DNA of 37,555 bases, from positions 1-37,555 of the forward strand of contig JAKAFU010000017.1 of assembly GCA_021825865.1 (NCBI GenBank), written 5' to 3'. The DNA comes from a bacterium. Lineage in GTDB: Bacteria; SZUA-79; Acidulodesulfobacterales; Acidulodesulfobacteraceae. Shown in pieces: positions 9,046 through 18,400 of the stretch (its first letter is position 1; every line of letters begins with the position of its first letter). A program made the position numbers and the translations under genes. The notes beneath the pieces were generated by a model. The model did no database searches. It was not told the DNA's origin and saw only the letters and a list, made by a program, of their open reading frames with translations.

Positions 9046-10626
9046 TTATTTTGTTCTGATTATTTTTATAAGATAAACCTGATTTAATGCTTTAAAATAT
9101 GAACTATAAGATATTGATTCTAAACGTGAAATATTTAAAGAAATTATCTCATATCTTATTTTTGATTTATTGTTTTCTATATATGACATTACTTTATTAA
9201 GCGTATCAATCATAACGCAATTTACAACAATTATTCCGCCGGTTTTAAGCATATCAAAAGAAGATTGTATGACATCTTCGATAGATATACCTCCTCCGCC
9301 TATAAAAATAGCATTCGGCTGAATATGTTCAGCCGCAAATTTGTCATTCAAATCATTGAAAATTGCGGGCATATCTCCGCGTATTGCTTCTATATTAGGT
9401 CTTTTAAATTTTTTAATATTTTTTAATAAATTATTTATTTTTATTTTATTTTTGTCTATCGAATAAATCATTCCTTCCGAGGCGATTGCGGCGGCTTCAA
9501 TGCTTACGCTTCCGCTTCCGCATCCCGCATCAAGCAGAACGCTGTCTCTTTTAAGTTCAAGCATACTTAAGGCAGCCGCGCGTATTTCTTTTTTTGTAGG
9601 TTCTCCTTTGCCGTGAATAAAATCATCATCGTTTATCCCTAAGATATTAACACCAACATTAGCGTTAGTATGAACATTGGCATTTATAGTTGCATTAACA
9701 TTTTCATTTGCATCGGCAACGATTTTGATATCGGTATTAACATAGGCCTTAGTATCGATATTAACATCGGCGCCATTGCTAAGAGCAACCTCGGCGTGAA
9801 AAAAATCTGAACATATAACGGCATTATTTCCGGCATTATCATCTGCCGCGCAGCAGTTATTATCACAATTGCAGCAATTATCAACGACGCTGTTATTGGC
9901 GCTTTTGCCGGCATTGTTTTTTTTATTAATAATGTTTTCCAAAATTACAATATTTTTTGTATCTTCAAATTCTTCCAGAGCTTTTTGGATATTTATTTTA
10001 TTTAAATTTTGTTCCGTTTTAATAGTTAAGGATAATAGTTTTTCATTCTTGGAGCATAATTCGCTTAAAACATGAAACTTATAATAGCCGCCGAAACCTT
10101 TCTCCGTTAAAATTTTATAAATTTGATTCGGATTATTAATTTTATCCGTATATATACCTATATTTTTTGATGTATAAAGAGCATTAAAAAGGTTTAAGAT
10201 GTTTCTTCCGTGAAGGCTTATAATTTCAGAATCCGACATGGATATTCCAATGGATGCAAAACCTTTTTGCATATAGCTTGCCGCGGGAATGATTTCTATG
10301 TATCTTCTGAATTTTTCATCAATATTATTAAATATAGTTCCGGCAATTCCAAAAAAATTAGGGTCTCCGTCGGCTAAGACCAACACATTTTTTTTAGTTA
10401 TATTTTCTGTTATATAATCTAGTATAAAACGTATTTTACTGCCGTAAAAGATTTGAGAACTTTTTATTATATTGTTGTCATGTTTAATTTTTTTTAAAAT
10501 ATATTCATCTTCTTTTCTTGCAAAGATGGAATCTATATGAGAAATTTTTAATATAGACTGTTCCAACGAAATATTCGCGCTGAAGCATTTTGATACGCCG
10601 ATTATGTAAATTTTATTTAGTTTCAA
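9046..10626 (-). CDS. cbiET: CbiE-CbiT fusion, precorrin-6B C5,15-methyltransferase/decarboxylase
   Basis: Fusion that methylates C5 and C15 and decarboxylates the C12 side chain (CobL in aerobic pathways). CbiE covers about 1-232, with [15 protein letters not shown] at 82-96. CbiT covers about 328-526: [19 protein letters not shown], then the SAM motif [14 protein letters not shown] at 363-376 and [11 protein letters not shown]. Between them is an unusual linker of about 95 residues, first Asn/Cys-rich (C251, C252, C254, C258, C259, C272), then Asn/Val/Ala repeats. Its DNA (about 9640-9920) is visibly repetitive. The start is TTG, inside the last bases of cbiD (14-base overlap), with minus-strand GGGAG nine bases upstream. 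Confidence 0.93.
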   Translation of the reverse strand: MKLNKIYIIGVSKCFSANISLEQSILKISHIDSIFARKEDEYILKKIKHDNNIIKSSQIFYGSKIRFILDYITENITKKNVLVLADGDPNFFGIAGTIFNNIDEKFRRYIEIIPAASYMQKGFASIGISMSDSEIISLHGRNILNLFNALYTSKNIGIYTDKINNPNQIYKILTEKGFGGYYKFHVLSELCSKNEKLLSLTIKTEQNLNKINIQKALEEFEDTKNIVILENIINKKNNAGKSANNSVVDNCCNCDNNCCAADDNAGNNAVICSDFFHAEVALSNGADVNIDTKAYVNTDIKIVADANENVNATINANVHTNANVGVNILGINDDDFIHGKGEPTKKEIRAAALSMLELKRDSVLLDAGCGSGSVSIEAAAIASEGMIYSIDKNKIKINNLLKNIKKFKRPNIEAIRGDMPAIFNDLNDKFAAEHIQPNAIFIGGGGISIEDVIQSSFDMLKTGGIIVVNCVMIDTLNKVMSYIENNKSKIRYEIISLNISRLESISYSSYFKALNQVYLIKIIRTK

Positions 10627-12016
10627 ATATTTTTTCTCCCGAATATGATAAAAGTATCACCTTACATTTTACCTTATTGTCATTTATTTTTTCTATATTA
10701 TTTTTCGCATTATAAAGTATTTCATTAATGATTTCATTTTTGATAATTTCATTTTTTATGCTTTCTATGTAAGAAAATGCTTCCCTTGAAGTATTTGAAT
10801 TAGTCACTTTTTCATAAATCGCACTAAAATCGTCCTCATAATAATCATCAGGACCGGCACGCCGCATATATTCGCAATTTTTAATTATTTCTCCGATATA
10901 ATTTAGATTTAGCCGGCTATATTTAGCGTTGGTATTTCTTTCCCCCTGAGATATTTTAACAATTTTCCCGAACTGACCGATTAAAATAATATTTTTAATT
11001 CCGAAGTCCGCCGCCTTTCTCACTGAATATGATACAAAGTCGCCTATTTCTATAAAATATTCTTCCGTCAAATCCGTAAAAATTTTCATAGCGCATTTTT
11101 CGCTGAATCTGCCCGGCGTAAACACGCATAAATCAATGTTGTTTTCAGATAAAAAATTCAATGATGATTTAATAGTATCTAACCAAGCTTTTGCTGATAT
11201 CGGAATAACATAGCCTGTAGTTCCCAAAATACTTAATCCGCCGTTTATGCCAAGCCTTGAATTTAGAGTCTTTTTAGAAATTTCCTCACCGTCAGGTATA
11301 TATAATACCGATAAAAAAAAATTTTTGGTTTGTAAAACATCGACGGCATCAATATTATTTTCATTTATTTCATTAAATCTGCATAGCACGGTTGAATCAT
11401 TTATCTCATTTAAAGCATTTTTTTTTATCATGTCTTTCGGAACAGGATTTATAGCAGGATATCCTATATCGACCGGCAGCCCCTGTTTAGTGACTATGCC
11501 TATGCCTTCAGCCGATGAGAAGAGAAAATCTCCTGCACCGGTATTTATAATTTTATCATAAAAAGTTAATTTATTACGATAAAATTCGTTAAAATAATCT
11601 TTTAAATCATTTTCAAAATCTTCAACAATAATTTTATCAGAATCATTATTATAGTCATGAACATATTCATATCTGTCTGCACCTTTATTATTATTTTGAA
11701 TATTTAAGTTTCTATGAACTTTTTTGCCGATAAGTAAAAAATCGGCGTATATCTTAATGCCGCCGGTTACGTCTATATCGTCTCCTGAAAACTTCTGAAT
11801 AACGGCGGTAGATATTTTTAACCCGTTTTTTAAAAATTGATATGATAAATCCGTAACATCGATATTAACAGATTCTCCCCCGGGCATATCGACTGAGATA
11901 GTTTCAAATTTTTCTTCTGAAAAATAGTATCGTATTGACGACCTTATTGCGCCTGCACTGACTGTTCCTGTAGAAAAACCTTTTTTCAAACCGCCTTTAG
12001 AATATAATATATCCAT
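10613..12016 (-). CDS. cbiD: Cobalt-precorrin-5B C1-methyltransferase (CbiD)
   Basis: CbiD methylates C1 of cobalt-precorrin-5B using SAM and marks the anaerobic pathway. The N-terminus LKKGFSTGTVSAGAIRSSI is the classic start of the family. GAGDFLFSSAEGIGIVTKQG and GYPAINPVPKDMI follow, then ILGTTGYVIPISAKAW. Length is 467 residues, above the usual 360-400, because of Asn/Asp-rich insertions near 125-150 and a long C-terminal end. It is the first gene of the cluster on the minus strand. Upstream (12017-12249) I see no cobalamin riboswitch and no Shine-Dalgarno. Confidence 0.92.
   Translation of the reverse strand: MDILYSKGGLKKGFSTGTVSAGAIRSSIRYYFSEEKFETISVDMPGGESVNIDVTDLSYQFLKNGLKISTAVIQKFSGDDIDVTGGIKIYADFLLIGKKVHRNLNIQNNNKGADRYEYVHDYNNDSDKIIVEDFENDLKDYFNEFYRNKLTFYDKIINTGAGDFLFSSAEGIGIVTKQGLPVDIGYPAINPVPKDMIKKNALNEINDSTVLCRFNEINENNIDAVDVLQTKNFFLSVLYIPDGEEISKKTLNSRLGINGGLSILGTTGYVIPISAKAWLDTIKSSLNFLSENNIDLCVFTPGRFSEKCAMKIFTDLTEEYFIEIGDFVSYSVRKAADFGIKNIILIGQFGKIVKISQGERNTNAKYSRLNLNYIGEIIKNCEYMRRAGPDDYYEDDFSAIYEKVTNSNTSREAFSYIESIKNEIIKNEIINEILYNAKNNIEKINDNKVKCKVILLSYSGEKIFETK
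10636..10640 (-). promoter_or_regulatory. Ribosome-binding site for the cbiET TTG start
   Basis: Minus-strand GGGAG within the cbiD 3' end, nine bases before the TTG at 10624-10626. It supports the non-ATG start and coupled translation with cbiD. Confidence 0.5.
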
Positions 12017-12249
12017 ATCAATCTAATATTTTTCCGACACAGCTTAAATTTATATTATATATTGCAATAATACATAATAATATTAGACAGTAATACGTTA
12101 ATAAAGATGCATTATTGACGCATTATATATCATATTTGTTATTTTATTTTATTAAACTTCTATTTTGCCGCATTTATTATATTTGTATCTATAAATATTT
12201 ATATCTATTATATTATATTTATATTTACATTCCGAAAATTTTAAATCTG

Positions 12250-15171
12250 CTAAAAAGATGTTCCAACCGTAAAATTAACCCCTCCAGACGGCCAGTAGGG
12301 TTCTCTTGTCAAAATAAAACCGTATGAAAAACTTATCGGTCCTATCGGGGATAAATACATTATACCTGCTCCGGCAGATTTATACAGGACTAAAGGTTTA
12401 ATATCAGACGGGGTTAAGAAAACATTTCCTCCGTCCTGAAAGCCGAATAAATCAATATTGTGATATATCGGGATATTTAGCTGCAGATTATAATTTTCCA
12501 TAACGTCTCCGCCGTCGGCATAGCCGTATTGATTTATTACGCCGATAGAATCCTGCGGAAATCCCCTGACAGTTGTTCTGCCTCCAAGAAAGAATCTTTC
12601 GTTAATAGGTACCTGAGCCGTCGGCGACAATGGTCTTATATACCCGAATCTTAAAGAATATTCTAAAACCGTGTTATAAACAAACGGTATGAATTGTTCC
12701 GTATGGACAAAAAGTTTGGCAAAATTTATCTGCGAATCTAATATGGCTGACGAATAAGAGAATCTTATGTCGGTAAGATTGCCGGACGTCGGATTAAATA
12801 CGTTATTTTTTGAATTATAAATAAGCGACGCTTCAAGCGAGCTTATCCTTGTGAAACCGGTATCGCGCGGAGTGATATCAGCGCCCGGATTTAACCCTGA
12901 CAGATTGTCGTATGACATATTATAAGAGAATAAACCCTTTAAATTATGATTAAATTTTCTTATTAACGAAAAAGACGTTCCTTCTTTATGCAATGTATAA
13001 TTTAGAGTAATGATGTCGGAATCTAACGCTTCGGCGTTAAATGCCAGACCTCTGTAATTATAAATAGCTGGGTCATAATAATCAAATAGAAGATTGGTAT
13101 AAATAGCGCTTTTTGAAAACCTCATAGACAGAGATTTTCCTGAACCGAACAGATTGTCGTCGTTAATCTGAAAAAATCCCCTGTATCTCGTGTATGTTCC
13201 GTAGCCTGCCCCGAAACTTAAACTTATCGGTTTAGAATCTTTTACCTGAATAATTATGTTCTTATATTTTTTAATATTTTCAGGATTTTCTAATTTTATG
13301 ACAACCGAATTAAATAATCCCGTTTTATATAAATCATTTTGGGTTTTAATTACGCTGCCCTGGTTATAAACCTGACCTTTTTTAAATAAAATAAGCGATT
13401 TTATATATCCTGTTTTTGTTATGGTATTTCCGGTAATAAAAATATTTTTTATAATAACCTTTCGGCTTTTCTGCGTTGAATAATACAGGCTGCATTTGCT
13501 TTTATTTTTTGAATAAACTATTCGCAATCTTGTTTTTGAAAAAATATAGCCTGCATTAGAAAGGTCCGTTTCAATTAAATTTTTTCCGTTATCTGCGTCT
13601 AATATTTTAAGCGGTTTATCTATCATTTTTTTAAAATAACTTTTAACCTCATTTTTTACCTTCGGCGGAAGACCGTCAATGCTGATTCTTTTTATATATG
13701 TTCGTATATTTTTTATTATATTAATATATATTATTACCGATTTTTTATTTCTGCAGAATTTCAGACTGTAATTTGCCTTAGCATTCAAATAGCCCTGATT
13801 ATTATAAAAATTTTCTATATTTTCAATATCTCTTTTTAATCTTCTTTCGCAGAAAAACTCAGGAGCAAATAGCGAAGATACATGCGTCCGCATTAAAGAA
13901 TCTATTTTTGAGATGCTGAAAGGCTTATTGCCCTTAATTATTATATTTTTTACGGCAACTTTATAACCTTTATTAACTTTATAAAATAGGTTAATTATTT
14001 TGCTATGTTTATTTTTTATTTCTTTAAAGGAAATTTTATTAAAAAAATAACCTTTTGTTTTAAAAAAATTCCGTAAAACTTTTTTAAATGCTAAAAAAGT
14101 CCCCTTATCAAAAATGAAAACATTATGAACGGTAAAAACATTATTTTTAATAAAATCCGGCTCATACGGTTTGATTCCTTTAAAATGAAATAATATTTTA
14201 TAGCCGGGATGGATTGAAAATAATAATATAGTTTTATATTTGCTTATATATTTTATTACTGTGGGCTCTATTATAGGGTTCAGATAATCTTTCTTAATAT
14301 AAATATGCCTTATACGCTTTCTGAAGTTTTTTATTAAAGACCTGTTTAGAGGTTTACCTGAAATGTCTTTAATAGCCGAAGAAAGAATTTTCGCAGGATA
14401 GAATGTTTTCCAGTGTATGAAGACTTTTGAAATTAGGACGGGTTTATTTAAAACTATATTTATATTTATTATATATTTTTTATTTTTTCTGAGCACATAA
14501 GAATTAAGTGAAACACGGGCAAAAGGATAACCTGAATTTTTTAATAATTGTTTTATAATTTTTATTGATTCTTTTTTATAAGAATACATATACTGCCCGT
14601 TAATTTTTAATTTAATTCCGTTTAATATTAATTTTTTACCGATACCTGAATTGTTTAGCCCTTTTATAGTTATTGTTTTTATATAAACTTCTGGAAATAA
14701 AATAAGTTTCAAATATATTTTTCTATTTTTATATCTATAAAAAACCATTACGTTTGAGAAGAGTTTAGATTTATAAAGAGCTTTAATTGTTTTTTCAATG
14801 TTATACATAGAAAAATATTGCCCTTTTTTTATATAAATATAATATTTTATTGATTTAAGTTTAATATTTGACGGCAGGCGGTATGATATCGACCCTATTT
14901 TTGTTTTTAAGGGCAAAGAATAAATTAAGGCAGAACCGGCACTATAAGCAGAAGCGGAAGTGTTGACGGAAATTAACCCTGCGGGTGCTCTGCCGGCGGC
15001 GGTTGCGGTATATATGTTTTTATTTTTAGCGTTGTTATTAGCGGAAAATCCGTAAGATGCCGGCAGACTAAAACATAAACTGCCCGATAATATTAGTAAC
15101 ATTACCGTAAGAACAAATAAAAAATTTAAAAATAATTCTATTTTCGGTATAATATTTATATATTTATTCAC
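12250..15171 (-). CDS. Omp85-family outer-membrane assembly protein (BamA/TamA type)
   Basis: An outer-membrane beta-barrel insertase or translocation partner. A signal sequence lies in the first 45 residues (VLTVMLLILSGSLCFS). From about 85 to 645 there are seven stretches of 75-85 residues, each with a POTRA-like pattern (for example IKNIFITGNTITKTG in the last). The barrel begins near 648 (LSFGAGYGTYTRYRG), contains the loop-6 motif TTVRGF near 861-866, and ends in Phe, as barrel signals do. At 973 residues it is longer than typical BamA or TamA. The start is GTG with no Shine-Dalgarno. It lies 318 bases downstream of tamB, so it may be the TamB partner; sequence does not exclude that it is the main BamA. 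Confidence 0.85.
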   Translation of the reverse strand: MNKYINIIPKIELFLNFLFVLTVMLLILSGSLCFSLPASYGFSANNNAKNKNIYTATAAGRAPAGLISVNTSASAYSAGSALIYSLPLKTKIGSISYRLPSNIKLKSIKYYIYIKKGQYFSMYNIEKTIKALYKSKLFSNVMVFYRYKNRKIYLKLILFPEVYIKTITIKGLNNSGIGKKLILNGIKLKINGQYMYSYKKESIKIIKQLLKNSGYPFARVSLNSYVLRKNKKYIININIVLNKPVLISKVFIHWKTFYPAKILSSAIKDISGKPLNRSLIKNFRKRIRHIYIKKDYLNPIIEPTVIKYISKYKTILLFSIHPGYKILFHFKGIKPYEPDFIKNNVFTVHNVFIFDKGTFLAFKKVLRNFFKTKGYFFNKISFKEIKNKHSKIINLFYKVNKGYKVAVKNIIIKGNKPFSISKIDSLMRTHVSSLFAPEFFCERRLKRDIENIENFYNNQGYLNAKANYSLKFCRNKKSVIIYINIIKNIRTYIKRISIDGLPPKVKNEVKSYFKKMIDKPLKILDADNGKNLIETDLSNAGYIFSKTRLRIVYSKNKSKCSLYYSTQKSRKVIIKNIFITGNTITKTGYIKSLILFKKGQVYNQGSVIKTQNDLYKTGLFNSVVIKLENPENIKKYKNIIIQVKDSKPISLSFGAGYGTYTRYRGFFQINDDNLFGSGKSLSMRFSKSAIYTNLLFDYYDPAIYNYRGLAFNAEALDSDIITLNYTLHKEGTSFSLIRKFNHNLKGLFSYNMSYDNLSGLNPGADITPRDTGFTRISSLEASLIYNSKNNVFNPTSGNLTDIRFSYSSAILDSQINFAKLFVHTEQFIPFVYNTVLEYSLRFGYIRPLSPTAQVPINERFFLGGRTTVRGFPQDSIGVINQYGYADGGDVMENYNLQLNIPIYHNIDLFGFQDGGNVFLTPSDIKPLVLYKSAGAGIMYLSPIGPISFSYGFILTREPYWPSGGVNFTVGTSF

Positions 15172-15376
15172 GTTTTTATTTATGAAGCTATAGGGCTATG
15201 TAATTATAAAGTTTTTATAGTTTTAAAAATTATGGTTTTTTATTAAATATTTTATTTAAATTTTACAGCTTAAAATTACATATAATATACATTATATGAC
15301 ATATGATACGCCTGAGCATAATATAATAATTTTATGTGTATGTAAAGCCGCGCCCGTTTCATTGATATCTAAATAG

Positions 15377-15396
15377 CCTGCCATATTTTATTGTAT
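15377..15396. repeat. 20-base direct repeat, copy 1
   Basis: Reads CCTGCCATATTTTATTGTAT. Copy 2 at 15444-15463 differs at one base. Start-to-start distance is 67 bases, upstream of the Omp85 gene. Confidence 0.6.
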
Positions 15397-15443
15397 ATTT
15401 TAAATATAAAGCGCCTTATTTTTTATGATTTTATCAGCTTATA

Positions 15444-15463
15444 CCTGCCATATTTTATCGTAT
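15444..15463. repeat. 20-base direct repeat, copy 2
   Basis: Reads CCTGCCATATTTTATCGTAT, 19 of 20 bases identical to copy 1. Either duplicated regulatory sites or a small local duplication. Confidence 0.6.
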
Positions 15464-15489
15464 TATAAATATATTTTATAAATAAACAA

Positions 15490-18400
15490 TTAATAAAACC
15501 TGAAATGAAATTCGATAGTTCCGCCGACCTCGCTGTAAATATTAGAATTATTCGGCGCAAGTTCGTTATTTTCCCATTCCCCTACTAAAGATACATGATG
15601 AGTTATATTATAAGTGAGCGTAACAGATTGCGATGATTGGGAAGAAATAATATTGCTGTAGGAAACCGATAAGTTATGAGCAATTTTTTTCGTTACAAGT
15701 ACCTGAGGAGCCGCATTATGCGTTATAACGGAATATGACGGCGTTACCGACAAATTCTTAAAACCGAAATAGCTTGATATAGTTCCCGTAATACTGTGTT
15801 CCAGACCGCCGCCTATTGCTGAAGCCGCCTCCGATGCCGCTATGCTTCCCGCTGAATTGGCATAAATAGAATTGCTGGTAACGCCAAGGGCAAGCATTGA
15901 TACGATAGAAAGTTCCGAAAGAGGCGGCGTTGAGGAAAAATTAACGTTAAAATTTAAAAGCGAACCGTTCGCATTCATTCTGATAATGTACTGGCTTATA
16001 TGCGTATATGCCGATACGGCGAAAGAAGGCGATATTTTATAGGGATTATTAAAATCTAGATTTGCGTAATATAATTTAAATCTATTGCCTCTAAAATAAA
16101 TTTCTCCTTTTTTAGCATCGACGGCACCGGTTACGACAGGATTGTACAGCCGTCCTAAAATATTTAAATCTGCATTAAAAACGGCGTCTGCTATATTGTT
16201 TTTAATGAAAATAGTGTTATCCGCTTTTACCTTAATATTTAAAGAAGGATTAAAAATATTTTTTTTCACAGCGGGTTTAATAAAATCATATCTTTTATAT
16301 TTTATAAGAAAAGATGAAAAATTAATCTTTCTATCGTAAATAGCTTTTTTGATTTTTACGCTTCCCGAGATAAGTCCTTTTTTATTATTGCCGTTATACA
16401 TTAAAACTCCGCCTGCGATTGCGTAAAAATAGTTTGACTGACGGTAAACCGCCGAATTAAATTCAGTTCTTAAATGATAATAAACAGGTTTAAAATTTTT
16501 CATACGTATAAAACCGTTTCCCGAAAAAAATCCGTTTAACAGCCTTAACCGTAATTTGTTAATCATTAGCAAATTTTTATTAAAAGTAATATGCCCTCTC
16601 AAACGAGATACGGTATACATAGGATTTGCGGAGGTTTCGATTAATCCTTTTTTGATGTTTGCATATCCGTAAATTTCCGGGTGTTTTACCGGACCGAAAA
16701 TAACGGCTGAACTGGAAATAAATCCTGAAGAATTGATTATACTATTTGAGAAAAAATCTAAAATAGAAAGACTCGTGCTGGCATTAATAATAAGATTATA
16801 ATATTTATTCGTAATGTTGCCTCTGAGCTGAAAATAATTTAATTTACCTTTAAGTTTAAAACCGCTGATTGTCAGATTGCGGTTCATGTATGTAAGACGT
16901 ATATTTTTTACGTTTTTTAAAAACAGAGAACCGTGTTTTATATATAAATAGTCTAATTTGCTAAAAATATAGGAACTGCCGATAGAGGCTAAATTTCCGC
17001 TTCCGTAAATACCTCCGTCTAAAACAATTAATGTTTTTTTATAATTAACGCCGGCATCTTTTATTTTAGACAAAAACCTGAACGGATACCCTTTTTTTAG
17101 CATAACGGAGGCGTTAGTGCTTATTTTCCCGTTCATAGCGCTGACGCTTATTTTTATTTTTTTATTTTTTGCGGATAAAAATCTTGCGCTTATTGTATTT
17201 AAATAATAATTATTTAAATATATATCGTTTGCCGACATGCTGCCGCTAATGGCAGGAAATTTAAAAAAGCCGCCTATATGGAGATTAAAATTCAGCAGCC
17301 CTTTAATATTAATATTATTGCCGGAGGCGGTATTGATAATGTTTGCCGTTTTGCTTTTATTATTCTCATTTAGTTTCTCATCCATGTTCTTAATGAAATT
17401 AAGACTTGAAAGTTGTATATTGTCTGCGTAAATATTTGCGTTATAATTATAATTTCTGGTTTTTGACGCCTTAAAGTTAATGGTTCCGGAACAGCGGATA
17501 ACCGACGGAGCGTAAACCTGTTTGCCGGCTGAAAGCGATACGTGAGATTTTGCAAATTTACTGCCGTTGTTATAATTGTTTTCTGCCACAGCATTTTTAT
17601 ATATAACTGATAGCTTTTTAATTTTTAGGTTTCTTTTATTTACTATTAAACTTGAATTTAAATTATATAAATATTGCCTGTAAATATTTATTTTTCTGGA
17701 AAATAATGCAATATAAATATTCGGATTAGAAAAAGCTCCGCCTATTGAACCTTTTGCATTAAACATAGCTGCGATATTGTCTGCTCCGAAGTGTATATGT
17801 AACGCGTTAAAATCACCTTTAATAAAACTTTTCCTGTTGACCTTAAATATTTTGCCTGAAAAACTGATAGTGCCCGTATCGGCGCTTTTGGTGTTATAGT
17901 TTCTGCCGACTCTGTTTCCGATATAATTTTCTTTCAACAGAATTTTTTTAAAATAAACAGCTCCGTTCGGTAAAATATTTATATTGAATTTTCCGCCGTA
18001 GTCTTTAAAATATTTATTGATATACAGCGATTTTACGTTCCCTTTCAACAAATATGATATTGACCTGAAATTTCCCTTAATATTAACTTTTACCGCGCCT
18101 GAAGAAGCCGGACTGAAATATCTGCCTTTATATTTTTTTAATAAACTTACTTCAGGCATCGATTTATATTTACCGTTTATCAATATTGATAAGCTTCCTA
18201 TCTTAGATTGATAGGATATTACACCGGAGGAATCCGCTTTGATATATCTTGAATCTGCTCTGATATTGTTAAGCACAACTGAATTATTATTAATTAAAGT
18301 ATTTCCGATTACATTGATATTATTCAAATAATTTACGTAAATAATTTTTCTCACGCCTTTCGACCTGTATTTAAACAGCTCGACGGGTTTTTTAACCGTA

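Larger units (their letters stand above)
15172..15489. other. 318-base gap between tamB and the Omp85 gene
   Basis: No gene seen. It holds two 20-base direct copies of a CCTGCCATATTTTAT motif (see repeat entries) and otherwise AT-rich DNA. It may be the promoter region of the Omp85 gene. Confidence 0.5.

Noticed and set aside
12017-12249. Cobalamin riboswitch upstream of cbiD
   Set aside because: I looked for a B12-box-like GCCACTG and surrounding stems on the minus strand and found none; the gap is nearly all A and T.
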